In this document: positions 8,905-17,197 of the stretch, piece by piece | How positions within the stretch are numbered: position 1 is the first letter of the stretch | How the letters are laid out: each line of letters opens with the position of its first letter | NCBI GenBank assembly: GCA_020060485.1 | Contig: JAGVAB010000083.1 | Coordinates: 1 to 30,310 of the forward strand | Reading direction: 5' to 3' | Length of the DNA: 30,310 nt | Source of the DNA: Anaerolineales bacterium | Lineage (GTDB): Bacteria; Chloroflexota; Anaerolineae; Anaerolineales; Anaerolineaceae | Translations under genes and position numbers: made by a program | Notes under the pieces: generated by a model | What the model saw: only the letters and a program-made list of their open reading frames with translations | Told to the model about the DNA's origin: nothing | Databases searched by the model: none

Positions 8905-8944
8905 GCATGAGGTATGGCACCCTTCGCGGTATCATACCTCATGC
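8905..8944 (+). repeat. 12-bp perfect inverted repeat between rpsR and the parvulin gene
   Basis: Arms 8905-8916 and 8933-8944 pair perfectly around a 16-nt loop. No T-tract follows, so a classical intrinsic terminator is unlikely. It may stabilise the rpsF-ssb-rpsR mRNA 3' end, be a processing site or bind a protein. Confidence 0.6.
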
Positions 8945-8972
8945 CGTATCAACTTAACAATCCGGGGCAAAT

Positions 8973-10286
8973 ATGGCAAAAAATGAAAATGTCGAAAAGG
9001 GCACCAAGAAGCGCGTTGCCCTTTCCAGACAGGAAAAGAAACAACAGAAGATCATCCTGATTACCCTGATCGTCGTGTCCGTCCTGATCATTGGATCGAT
9101 CACCTTTGGCCTGCTTAATGAATATGTATTCAAATATAACCGGCCGATAGCCACTGTCAATGGTGAAAATTTGCTGCCTGCTGAATTTGAGAAACAGGTG
9201 CGCTTCAATCGTTCACAGTTGCTCCAGCAGTATATGCAATACCAGCAACTATCGGCGATGTTTGGATCCGACCCGATGATGGGCGGTCAATTCACTGACA
9301 CCCTGCGACAGATTGAATCCCAGCTCCTGCCCGATGGCGCAATTGTCATTGGCAGCAGCGTTCTCAATCAGGTGACTGACCAAATGCTGATCAACCAGGA
9401 AGCCCAAAAGATGGGCATCCTCATCAGCGAAGAAGATGTTAACAAGGCTTTTCAGGCTGCATTTGGTTACTACCCGGCCGGCACGCCAACCCCAAAACCC
9501 TCTCCAACCAGCTATGTTGCCTCCACCCTTTCACCGCAGCAATTGGCAATCATCACACTGACGCCAACCGAAGCACCAGCTGCGATGGAAGCAACCGCCA
9601 CGCCTGAAAGCGCAGAAGTTGAATCTCTGGAACCAACCCCGACCGCCGAGCCCCTGCCCACGGCCACTGCCTACACAGAATCCATGTTTGGGGAGCAGAT
9701 TTCCAATTACCTCAATATGCTGGAGCGTCTGGAAATTGGCTTCACCGAAGCGGATTTGAAGAAAGTGATCCGTGACCAGTTGACCTATGAAAAAGTGAAT
9801 GAAATGGTCACGGCCGATGTACCCGCTGTGGAAGAACAGGTTTGGGCAAGACACATTCTGGTCAAGGAAAAAATCGCCGCACAGGTCATCGTGGACAAAC
9901 TCAAACAAGGAGAAGACTGGGCAGAGCTTGCCTCCGAACTTTCCCTGGACACAGCCAACAAAGACAAAGGTGGCGACCTGGGATGGTTCTCGCGCGGAAT
10001 GATGGTGCCCGCCTTCGAAGAGACCGCCTTTGGTCTGCAAGTTGGCGAGATCAGCGATCCTGTGGAAACCCAGTTTGGCTGGCACATCATCCAGGTGTTG
10101 GGCCATGAAGATCGCCCGTTAAGCACTTCCGCTTATCAAACCCGCCTCAATGACGCATTCCAAACCTGGTTGAATCAGGTCAGGCAAGCAGCCACAGTCG
10201 TCATCGCCGACAATTGGCAGGATTTTGTCCCCCTAACCCCAGCGTTGAATCAGGAAACAATCCAGCTCTTGCAGGAAAATCCCTAA
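8973..10286 (+). CDS. Membrane-anchored PpiC/SurA-type peptidyl-prolyl isomerase
   Basis: Extracytoplasmic folding factor of 437 aa. A Lys-rich N-terminus is followed by one signal-anchor helix (about residues 27-48), then a SurA-N-like helical region with the typical start TVNGENLLPAEFEKQ. A Thr/Pro/Ala-rich linker (about 168-232) comes next. The C-terminal parvulin domain (about 288-385) has ARHILVK, GGDLGWFSRG and VETQFGWHIIQV. The domain is complete, so isomerase activity is expected. The protein probably assists folding of secreted proteins, as PrsA or PpiD do. It is separated from rpsR by 82 nt containing a hairpin, and ends before a bidirectional terminator. Subfamily is uncertain. Confidence 0.9.
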   Translation: MAKNENVEKGTKKRVALSRQEKKQQKIILITLIVVSVLIIGSITFGLLNEYVFKYNRPIATVNGENLLPAEFEKQVRFNRSQLLQQYMQYQQLSAMFGSDPMMGGQFTDTLRQIESQLLPDGAIVIGSSVLNQVTDQMLINQEAQKMGILISEEDVNKAFQAAFGYYPAGTPTPKPSPTSYVASTLSPQQLAIITLTPTEAPAAMEATATPESAEVESLEPTPTAEPLPTATAYTESMFGEQISNYLNMLERLEIGFTEADLKKVIRDQLTYEKVNEMVTADVPAVEEQVWARHILVKEKIAAQVIVDKLKQGEDWAELASELSLDTANKDKGGDLGWFSRGMMVPAFEETAFGLQVGEISDPVETQFGWHIIQVLGHEDRPLSTSAYQTRLNDAFQTWLNQVRQAATVVIADNWQDFVPLTPALNQETIQLLQENP

Positions 10287-10305
10287 CAGACCTCACCAAA
10301 ACGAA

Positions 10306-10343
10306 AAGAACGGCACAGACTTTTCACAGCCTGTGCCGTTCTT
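10306..10343. terminator. Bidirectional intrinsic terminator (parvulin gene / smc)
   Basis: A perfect 13-bp stem (10306-10318 with 10331-10343) has a 12-nt loop. It is followed by a T-rich tract on the plus strand and preceded by A-rich sequence that gives a T-tract on the minus strand. It lies between two convergent genes. Confidence 0.9.
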
Positions 10344-10373
10344 CTTTTCAAATGCCAGCGAAATACTGCCGGT

Positions 10374-13300
10374 TCACTGCACCATATCTTCGCTGAGTTC
10401 ATCAGGCCTAAGGCTGATCACCTGGCTGGAAGAATCGCGTCCCATCGTGACCCCGTAGATCACATCCGCAACCTGAACTGTATTACGGTTGTGGGTGATG
10501 ACCACAAACTGTGTGTCCTCACTCAATTCACGCAGCAGGTCACAGAACCGCCCCACATTGGCTTCATCCAGCGCAGCATCCACTTCATCCAATACACAGA
10601 ATGGCGTGGGTGAAACCCGCAGCAAGGAAAAGATCAATGCCACCGCTGTGAGACTGCGTTCACCACCTGAGAGCAGCGAAAGGCCTTGTGTTCGGCGTCC
10701 AGGTAAACGCGCTTCAATGTCGATGCCTGCCTCGGTAGGATTCTCCTCATCCAGCAGCACCAGCCTGGCTGAACCTCCACCAAAGAGCCGGGTGAAGATT
10801 TGTTTGAATTCCTCGGCCACCGCATCAAACGTCTTGCGAAACTCACACCGCATCAATTCATCCAGCTCGTCAATCACCTCTCGCAAATCTGCATCCGCTT
10901 TTTTTAAATCTTCCACTTGCGAAATCAGAAAATCATACCGTTCCTGCACCGAGTGGTACTCATTTTGAGCATCGGGATTAATCGCCCCCAACCGCCTCAA
11001 CAAAGCTCTCTGGCGTTTGATTTCGTCTTCCATTCCAGGCGGCAATTCCTCCACCGGCACAAGTTGTTTGACAATATCCAGAGGCAGCGGGTTTGGACCA
11101 GAGATCTCCACGCGGTAGTCCAGGTTCACCAATCCCATATCATCCTCGATCTTGGCCCGCAGATTATTCACCGCTTCCCGTTTGCGGGTTACCTCCAGTT
11201 GCGCCTGGGATTCGTGGCGTTCAGCCACCGAAGTTTCCTGCTGTCGGGCGCGCTGTTCGTCCTGGAACTCTGCATAGTCTTTCTCTGTAATTTCCAGTGA
11301 ACGCTCGGCAGGTTCGATTTTCTCCCGTAGAACCTCGATCTGACCATTCAACAGGGTCTCTTGTTGGCGCAAATTGGTCTTTTCAGTTTCCAGGGCCTCC
11401 AGAGTGGCACTTACAGCGTGTTTACGTTGTTCCAGAGTCTCATTGCGCTGTTGATTGCCTTCCAGCACCAAACGCTGCTCCACCAGCCGTTTTTCCGCCT
11501 CAAGCGCCGCACGGGAAGCAACTGCCGCATTGGTTTTCCAATGCCCCATCTGGGTTTGATACTCCTCCAGGGGCAAAGCCATCAATGCCCGATTACAGTC
11601 ACGCACCTGGTGCTGGCCTTCTTCGATCTTGCCATCAATTGCCTTTTGATCAGTCTGCAAGCGAAGGAGTTCTTCCTCTGCGCGCAGAATTTCGGTCTGG
11701 GTGTCTTTCAGTTTATTGCGCTGCCATTCACTGCGCTGGCGGGCCTGCTCCAGAGCCAGATCGGCTTTTTGAAAAGCCTTGACCATTTCATTCAATTGGC
11801 TGCGTTTTTCACGCAGATCTGTATCTAACTCCTTTGCTTGCTGTTGTTTTTCGCCAATCTCATCCAGTAATCCATCTTCCTGTTCATGAAATACTTCCAG
11901 TTCATGTTCAATATCAGCCAAAAACGCCTGCAATTCCCGCTTCTGACGAGGGCGCGCGATCATTCCTTCACGACCATCTTTACCGGCCACAATTGCCCCG
12001 TTGGCCCAAAAGACCTCGCCCTGCAAGGTTACTGCTCGTTCACCTAACGCCAATTGCGGAACAATCCGCCGGGCCGTGCTGCGATCTTGCACAACCCACA
12101 CCTGCCCCAGCAGCGGTTCGATCATTGCTTCCAGTTGACCGGATGCCTTGACCAGCCGGGATGCGCTTCCAACCACACCAGCACCTTCCAGGCTTTTGCG
12201 AGTTTGAGAACCCGTTTCCCGGCCTTTGGGGAAAAGCGCTGCTCTGCCTTGCTCTCCCTGCTCCAAAAGGTTCAGTACTTCTTCCAAATCTGTACCAGAG
12301 TCAAACACAATGCCATCCAGGAAATCTCCCAATGCTGATGCAATGGCACGTTCATATTCAGCAGGCACTTCAAGTAAATGGCTAATGGCCTCATAACTTC
12401 CACGCAGCTTGCCTTTTTGTGCCGCCTCCAGAATTGTCTTTGCACCCTGGTTCAATCCGCTTAATGACTTTTCTGCCTGCTCCAGAACCTGGATTTGCGT
12501 TTGCGTTTTTGCGCGAGACGCCTCCAGTTTTGTGTGTTCGCGCTGTACTGAAAGAAGTCTCTCCTCAAGTTTACGCAATGATTGATTGCAGGATTGCAGG
12601 TCTTTCTCGGACTCATGGATCGCAATCTCCAGATGATTACGTTCATCCGAAATCGAGTCATATTCCTTTTCTGCGATCTGTAATGCTTGAGCCTCACCAT
12701 CCACGGCAGCAGACAAAGTCTCGCACGAGCTACGCAGTGCTTCTATGCGATGCATCAATTCGTTGTGGCGTGCCTGCATGGTGACCTTGCGGGTTTCCTC
12801 AGCCACAAGTTGGTCACGTGCCGCTTTTAATGCCTGGGCAGCCGTTTCCCTTTCCTTCTCGCGTGCTTCAAGGCGGGCGCTGGCCTGCTGTACCTGCTCC
12901 TGCGCCTCTTCCATCTCCTGCCGCAGTTGCGCAGCTTCTTCGATCAACTGCGTGATCCGTTCCTGCTGTGCTTGTCTCTCGTCAGCCAGGCGCATCAATT
13001 CGTCGCCCAGTTCTGTGCTTTGGCTCAAAAAGGACCGTTGGCGCTCTTCGAGAACCGCAAGCTGCCGGCTGTGTTGCTCCCGCGTCTGATGCAATGCTGC
13101 CGATTCGCTATGCCAGACTCCCAACTCATCCCGCAGTTTCTGCAAACGAGAGCGCTGCTCATCCATATCCTTTTCAGTTTTGTATTGTTTTTGGCGGGCT
13201 TCGGACGCCAGCCTAGTTTGATGACGCAGTAATACTTTTGCCCGCTCCAACTCAGTTTGCAAAGTATGCCAATGATAGCCATACCATGAGCGAAAAAGTG

Positions 13301-13976
13301 CTTGTAGATCGTCCTTGATCTGATCATATTCTTTCGCTCGCTGCGCTTGGCGCTCCAGACTGCGCAGCCTCGGCTTCAATTCACTGAGAATGTCCTGCAC
13401 CCGTTCCAGATTGCGTTGGGTGCTTTTCAGGCGGTTCAAGGCTTCTTCCCGGCGGCCGCGGTACAACCCAATCCCGGCCGCTTCTTCAAAGAACTTCCTG
13501 CGCTCTTCTGGTTTCAGTGAAAGCGCTGCATCCACAAGCCCCTGTCCAATAATAGTATAGGTGCGTTCCGCCAGCCCTGATTTTGCCAACAACTCGGACG
13601 TTTCTTTAAGCCGCACGCGTTGATTGTTCAGCAAGTATTCATTCTGCCCATCCCGGTACGCCCGGCGGGTCAGGGTCACTTCGGAAAAGTCGATCGGCAG
13701 CCAGCCATCATCATTGTCAAAAGTGATCGTGGCAGAAGCCATGCTGGATTTTGGCCGCATCTGTGACCCGGAAAAGATCATATCCTCTGTCTTCCGCCCG
13801 CGTAGCAACGAATATGCCTGTTCACCCAGAACCCACCGTAGTGAATCGGCAACGTTTGACTTTCCTGCTCCATTGGGACCAACAACCGCGGTGATATTCC
13901 CCGGGAACTCGAATTTCGTCCGGCTGGCAAAGGTCTTGTACCCATGCAGCTCAAGAGATTTTAACCTGGTTACCAT
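10374..13976 (-). CDS. smc: Chromosome segregation/condensation protein SMC
   Basis: Full-length SMC of 1200 aa, the ATPase arm of the bacterial condensin that loads on DNA with ScpA and ScpB. The N-terminal head has the P-loop GPNGAGKS (33-40). Two long coiled coils (roughly 160-510 and 690-1020) flank a hinge at about 520-675 (SYEAISHLLEVPAEYERAIASA). The C-terminal head has the signature LSGGERS (from about 1102) and Walker B FCVLDEVDAALD (about 1126-1137). The start is ATG 13976. rnc lies 48 nt upstream on the same strand, a common smc neighbour. scpA, encoding the kleisin partner, is about 2.4 kb away and divergent. The length and motifs are normal. Confidence 0.97.
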   Translation of the reverse strand: MVTRLKSLELHGYKTFASRTKFEFPGNITAVVGPNGAGKSNVADSLRWVLGEQAYSLLRGRKTEDMIFSGSQMRPKSSMASATITFDNDDGWLPIDFSEVTLTRRAYRDGQNEYLLNNQRVRLKETSELLAKSGLAERTYTIIGQGLVDAALSLKPEERRKFFEEAAGIGLYRGRREEALNRLKSTQRNLERVQDILSELKPRLRSLERQAQRAKEYDQIKDDLQALFRSWYGYHWHTLQTELERAKVLLRHQTRLASEARQKQYKTEKDMDEQRSRLQKLRDELGVWHSESAALHQTREQHSRQLAVLEERQRSFLSQSTELGDELMRLADERQAQQERITQLIEEAAQLRQEMEEAQEQVQQASARLEAREKERETAAQALKAARDQLVAEETRKVTMQARHNELMHRIEALRSSCETLSAAVDGEAQALQIAEKEYDSISDERNHLEIAIHESEKDLQSCNQSLRKLEERLLSVQREHTKLEASRAKTQTQIQVLEQAEKSLSGLNQGAKTILEAAQKGKLRGSYEAISHLLEVPAEYERAIASALGDFLDGIVFDSGTDLEEVLNLLEQGEQGRAALFPKGRETGSQTRKSLEGAGVVGSASRLVKASGQLEAMIEPLLGQVWVVQDRSTARRIVPQLALGERAVTLQGEVFWANGAIVAGKDGREGMIARPRQKRELQAFLADIEHELEVFHEQEDGLLDEIGEKQQQAKELDTDLREKRSQLNEMVKAFQKADLALEQARQRSEWQRNKLKDTQTEILRAEEELLRLQTDQKAIDGKIEEGQHQVRDCNRALMALPLEEYQTQMGHWKTNAAVASRAALEAEKRLVEQRLVLEGNQQRNETLEQRKHAVSATLEALETEKTNLRQQETLLNGQIEVLREKIEPAERSLEITEKDYAEFQDEQRARQQETSVAERHESQAQLEVTRKREAVNNLRAKIEDDMGLVNLDYRVEISGPNPLPLDIVKQLVPVEELPPGMEDEIKRQRALLRRLGAINPDAQNEYHSVQERYDFLISQVEDLKKADADLREVIDELDELMRCEFRKTFDAVAEEFKQIFTRLFGGGSARLVLLDEENPTEAGIDIEARLPGRRTQGLSLLSGGERSLTAVALIFSLLRVSPTPFCVLDEVDAALDEANVGRFCDLLRELSEDTQFVVITHNRNTVQVADVIYGVTMGRDSSSQVISLRPDELSEDMVQ

Positions 13977-14024
13977 AAACCTTCCCTGTGCTTTAGTTTT
14001 CGCAGCCTGCAGTCAGGCGCGACC

Positions 14025-14810
14025 TCAATCGATCAAACCCATGCGCTTTAATGCATCATGAGCCGCAGACTTGGTAGCCGCCTGCTTGCCATGCCCACTG
14101 CCGCTGCCATACACCTTGCCGTTCACCAGAACGTCCACTTCAAACACCTTGGAATGGTCAGGACCGGATGAGCGCCGGGTAATATACTCTGGCGTAGAAA
14201 AACCTTGAGCTTGTGCCCATTCCTGAAACAGAGACTTGGCGTCCTCTGCCTTGTGGTTAATCAGAATATCATCGGCACATTCTTCCAACATTGAAGAAAT
14301 GAACTTCCAAACTGCATCAATGCCACCATCCAGATACAAAGCACCGATCAATGCTTCAAATGCATCGCACAACAGTGCCGGCCTGCTACGCCCTCCAGCT
14401 TGAGATTCGCCCTTACCCAGGCGCAAAGCTGCCCCCAGATCTATTTGCTTGGCAAATTCGGCCAGTTGTTCAGTATGTACCAGCGCAGAGCGCATGCGTG
14501 TCAAATCGCCTTCCGGCATTTCAGGATAGCGATTATAAAGCCATGCCCCTACCATGAAATCCAGAATGGCATCACCCAAAAACTCCAGCCGCTCGTTATC
14601 CTCCAACGCTTCCGGATGCTCATTCAAATAAGATCTGTGGGTTAATGCCCGCCCAAGCAAAAGGTTGTCATTAAAAGGCAAGCCTATCCGCTCTGCAAAT
14701 TCTTGCGGGTTTTCCAATGCCCGGTTCAGTTTATTCTGGTAACTCACTTGCTCCTCCCGGAACTCAGGGAGCGTCAGCCACCTCGCTGTAAAATCAGCCA
14801 GGTTGCTCAC
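14025..14810 (-). CDS. rnc: Ribonuclease III
   Basis: Double-strand-specific endoribonuclease of 261 aa, which processes rRNA precursors and structured mRNAs. The catalytic domain shows NERLEFLGDAILD (about 72-84, with E76 and D80) and the second acidic pair in LLCDAFEALIGALY (D149, E152). The double-stranded-RNA-binding domain spans about 189-261. An N-terminal extension of about 40 residues makes it longer than the 226-aa E. coli enzyme. The start is GTG 14810: an in-frame TGA lies three codons upstream, and AAGGAGG is 12 nt away. An ATG 7 nt upstream is out of frame. Only 26 nt separate it from the threonine-synthase-like gene. Confidence 0.96.
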   Translation of the reverse strand: MSNLADFTARWLTLPEFREEQVSYQNKLNRALENPQEFAERIGLPFNDNLLLGRALTHRSYLNEHPEALEDNERLEFLGDAILDFMVGAWLYNRYPEMPEGDLTRMRSALVHTEQLAEFAKQIDLGAALRLGKGESQAGGRSRPALLCDAFEALIGALYLDGGIDAVWKFISSMLEECADDILINHKAEDAKSLFQEWAQAQGFSTPEYITRRSSGPDHSKVFEVDVLVNGKVYGSGSGHGKQAATKSAAHDALKRMGLID

Positions 14811-14836
14811 ATTCCATCAGTTCCTCCTTGATAAAT

Positions 14837-15928
14837 TTAAAATGGTTGTTTCAAACCATTGCCGGATAATATCAGAACCACCGGCTCCGGTATAACTTCA
14901 ATCAACTGTTTGAGAGCAGCCCACGTCAATGCCGAAGAAGGTTCAACGAACAAGCCGCGGCCGGCCAATTCTCTTGCAGCCGGCAGAATGTCTCCTTCCG
15001 TTATGGCTGCCATTCGTGATCCCTGCGGTATCTCTGCCAACAAAGCCGGTAACTGTTTGGGGTCGCGTACCGCCACCCCCCCGGCGATCGTCTTGCCCTC
15101 GACAACACTCTCCACAGCGGGCTGCCCCTCTTGAAAAGCCGCATAGACCGGAGCGCAATTGGCAGCCTGAACGCCCACAAACCGGGGAAGGGTGCGGGTC
15201 GCACCGCTATCCTTTAATGCTTGAAATCCACGCACCAGCCCCAACAAAAGCCCGCCATGACCAACCGGGGCAATCACCGTCCCCGGAACCGATTGCATCG
15301 CTTCAAATACCTCATAGGCAATGGTAGCATAGCCAGCCAATCCAAATGGCAGATATGCATGGCTGGCATAGAAACTGCCAGCAGCTACTTCAGCCAGGGC
15401 AGCCTCTGCTGCCGCCGAGCGCGGTCCTGTTACACGCACCAGGTCCGCTCCATAAGCAGCAATTTGCTGGCATTTTGCACCGCCTGCCGACTCTGGTACA
15501 AATACCCTGGCCTTGACCCCGGCTGCCGCGGCATAAGCCGCAAATGATGCTCCCGCATTACCAGATGAATCTTCCACCGCACTGTGCACGCCGCGTGCCA
15601 AAAGCTGGCTGATGGTCACCGCCACACCGCGGTCTTTAAATGAGCCGCTGGGGTTCTGGCCTTCCATCTTGACGCCTACACTTTTTCCCTCAACATCCAG
15701 CCATAATAGCGGTGTGTTACCCTCTCCCAGGCTGACCACCGGCGCACCCTCAAAAAGAGAAAAGGCATGCCGATACCGCCAGATGCCTGGCAATTCCGTC
15801 TCAATATGCGCTATTGAAAAATCGAGCGCGCGATCAAAATCAAATAAACCGCCACATTGTGGACAGACATGCGGCAGGCCGATCCGTGGGTAAGCAAATG
15901 CGCATTTTTTACAGAGAAGAGCGACCAA
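14837..15928 (-). CDS. thrC: Threonine synthase-like PLP-dependent enzyme
   Basis: Fold-type-II PLP enzyme of 363 aa, probably converting O-phosphohomoserine to threonine. An N-terminal zinc ribbon (C6, C9, C22, C25) precedes the core. The PLP lysine is K98 in NPSGSFKDRG, after the substrate loop GEGNTPL. The phosphate-binding loop reads SSGNAGASFAAYA, where classical enzymes have STGNTSAS, so exact substrate is less certain than family. The start is TTG 15928: AGGAG (15936-15940 on the complement) lies 7 nt upstream and an in-frame TGA directly abuts the TTG. It heads a leftward thrC-rnc-smc transcript. Confidence 0.85.
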   Translation of the reverse strand: MVALLCKKCAFAYPRIGLPHVCPQCGGLFDFDRALDFSIAHIETELPGIWRYRHAFSLFEGAPVVSLGEGNTPLLWLDVEGKSVGVKMEGQNPSGSFKDRGVAVTISQLLARGVHSAVEDSSGNAGASFAAYAAAAGVKARVFVPESAGGAKCQQIAAYGADLVRVTGPRSAAAEAALAEVAAGSFYASHAYLPFGLAGYATIAYEVFEAMQSVPGTVIAPVGHGGLLLGLVRGFQALKDSGATRTLPRFVGVQAANCAPVYAAFQEGQPAVESVVEGKTIAGGVAVRDPKQLPALLAEIPQGSRMAAITEGDILPAARELAGRGLFVEPSSALTWAALKQLIEVIPEPVVLILSGNGLKQPF

Positions 15929-16035
15929 TCATTTTCTCCTGTTTTTGCACAACTCGGTAATCAACATAGAACCCATGCTTTCGCCTGGAAAGGGTTTGGC
16001 TAACCGGTGTTCGACCGCTTGACCATAACCTGTAA

Positions 16036-16064
16036 ATTATAACTCTTTTCAAGGTTGCTGAGAA
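16036..16064 (-). promoter_or_regulatory. Promoter of the thrC-rnc-smc transcript
   Basis: On the minus strand TATAAT (16041 to 16036) is a perfect -10. TTCTCA (16064 to 16059) matches the -35 consensus at four of six positions with a 17-bp spacer. Transcription would start near 16029, leaving a leader of about 100 nt that contains a 15-codon reading frame ending immediately before the TTG start. Confidence 0.55.
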
Positions 16065-16083
16065 AAAAACGATACTATTCCTC

Positions 16084-16282
16084 AAGGTAATCGCATTTGA
16101 GCGTTCAACACTTGCCTCAGTCGAAAAGTAAGGGGGTGTGATAAAAATTTGCTGCGCAAATTTTTATCACACCCCCTATTCAGTTTTTTTGCACGTCGCG
16201 TAGTGATTGTGGGCGGCAAAAAAAGCGGACACCTGAAATTTTCGCTCTTATCGTTGGCCACTATTTCTAATGCGATTGCCCT
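16084..16282. mobile_element. Putative MITE-like element or insertion-sequence remnant
   Basis: The ends form an imperfect inverted repeat: 16084-16100 against the complement of 16266-16282, sharing the core AATCGCATT and matching at about 13 or 14 of 17 positions. ATACTAT occurs near both ends in the same orientation (16072-16078 and 16283-16289); on the right it abuts the repeat. The interior carries a 22-bp perfect foldback and no reading frame. I could not assign an IS family, and the target-site duplication is imperfect. Confidence 0.4.
16131..16177. repeat. 22-bp perfect palindrome (foldback) with 3-nt loop
   Basis: Arms 16131-16152 and 16156-16177 are perfectly complementary around TGC. 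One end is a run of G (or C) and the middle is A/T-rich. It lies upstream of both divergent genes, so it does not terminate either of them, although TTTTTTT follows a few bases after the right arm. Confidence 0.95.
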
Positions 16283-16316
16283 ATACTATCGTAGTTCCTC
16301 ATGATTGAACATAGTC

Positions 16317-16325
16317 TGATATAAT
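16317..16325 (+). promoter_or_regulatory. Extended -10 promoter of scpA (leaderless)
   Basis: TGATATAAT combines an extended TG motif with a perfect TATAAT. No good -35 lies 16-18 bp upstream; TTGAAC at 16305-16310 is only 9 bp away. The scpA GTG begins 8 nt after the last T, exactly where transcription should start, and no Shine-Dalgarno can fit. Confidence 0.7.
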
Positions 16326-16332
16326 ACCGCTC

Positions 16333-17121
16333 GTGAATCTCAATGTTGCCGAACACCAAACGGATGGGTATTGCGTTTCCACCAATGTGTACGAAGGTCC
16401 ACTCGACCTTTTGTTGCAATTAATTGAACGCGCCGAACTGGATATCACTCGTCTTGCCCTGGCTCAGGTGACTGACCAGTATCTGGAGCACCTCAAGCAC
16501 CTCGAAAACAGAGACCCGGAAGAAGTATCTGCTTTTCTGGTAATTGCAGCCAGGTTGATCCAGATCAAATCAGCTGCACTGCTTCCCAAACCGGAAGAAA
16601 ACCTGCTTGCCGGCGAAGAGGAAGAAGACCTTGGTGAGGCCCTGGCCCGTCAGCTGATCCTGTATAGACGATTTAAAGAAATCGCAGAAGGCCTGAAGCA
16701 GCGCGAATCCCAGCAGCTTCATACCTACCTTCGTCTTGCACCCCTTGAGATCAAGTTCGAGCCAACCCTCGACATGAGTGGTGTCTCTCTGCAGGACTTA
16801 CTGAGGGCCGCTTCAACAGCCTTGGCCAATTCACCTTCCCTCGCCAGCCTGAACAAAGTCGTTAATATGACCCGCATTACCATCAGGGAAAAGATCTACC
16901 GCATTCTGGACATCCTCAAAACAGATGCTACCCACAGTTTTCGTGATACCCTTGCATCCCAAAACCGGGTGGAAATCGTGGTTACTTTTTTGGCATTGTT
17001 GGAATTGATCAAACGCCACATTGTAGAAGCCAGCCAGGAAGAATTGTTTGGCGATATCCAGTTCCGCAGCCTGGGCGAATGGCAGGAAGAAGAGCTGGCT
17101 GAACTTGAATTTGACGAATGA
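16333..17121 (+). CDS. scpA: Segregation and condensation protein A (kleisin)
   Basis: ScpA of 262 aa, the kleisin that bridges the two SMC heads and binds ScpB. The N-terminal SMC-neck-binding part has the hallmark VYEGPLDLLLQLIERAELDI-like stretch, followed by VSAFLVIAARLIQIKSAALLP. An acidic linker follows (about 90-110). The C-terminal winged helix ends with SFRDTLASQNRVEIVVTFLALLELIKR. The GTG start 16333 gives the usual short N-terminal strand before the EGPLDLL motif. The message seems leaderless. scpB is not in this window, although it commonly follows scpA. A terminator directly after the stop shows that scpA is transcribed alone. Confidence 0.95.
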   Translation: MNLNVAEHQTDGYCVSTNVYEGPLDLLLQLIERAELDITRLALAQVTDQYLEHLKHLENRDPEEVSAFLVIAARLIQIKSAALLPKPEENLLAGEEEEDLGEALARQLILYRRFKEIAEGLKQRESQQLHTYLRLAPLEIKFEPTLDMSGVSLQDLLRAASTALANSPSLASLNKVVNMTRITIREKIYRILDILKTDATHSFRDTLASQNRVEIVVTFLALLELIKRHIVEASQEELFGDIQFRSLGEWQEEELAELEFDE

Positions 17122-17136
17122 ACAACGAAAATAAAC

Positions 17137-17185
17137 AAAAAAAGAGCAGAGCGAATGAAAAATCCCACACGCTCTGCTCTTTTTT
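17137..17185. terminator. Bidirectional intrinsic terminator (scpA / mreB)
   Basis: A GC-containing 10-bp stem (17144-17153 with 17170-17179) is extended by A/T pairs. A run of seven A (17137-17143) lies on the left and six T (17180-17185) on the right, so it works in both directions between convergent scpA and mreB. Confidence 0.92.
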
Positions 17186-17197
17186 ATACTGGCAGAC

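Larger units (their letters stand above)
15929..16332. other. Divergent intergenic region between thrC and scpA
   Basis: This 404-bp gene-free stretch holds, from left to right, the thrC leader, the thrC promoter, a foldback repeat inside a MITE-like segment, and the scpA extended -10 promoter. No protein-coding potential is apparent. Confidence 0.8.

Noticed and set aside
8905..8944. Hairpin after rpsR as an intrinsic terminator
   Set aside because: No T-tract follows the stem, and the next gene is close with no evident promoter of its own.
11297..13232. Several plus-strand open frames opposite smc
   Set aside because: They are shadows of the high-scoring SMC coiled coil, with unnatural composition and no motifs.
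16131..16190. Foldback plus T-run as a terminator
   Set aside because: Both neighbouring genes are transcribed away from it, so there is no upstream gene to terminate.
16305..16310. TTGAAC as -35 of the scpA promoter
   Set aside because: Only 9 bp separate it from the TATAAT box, too short for sigma-70.
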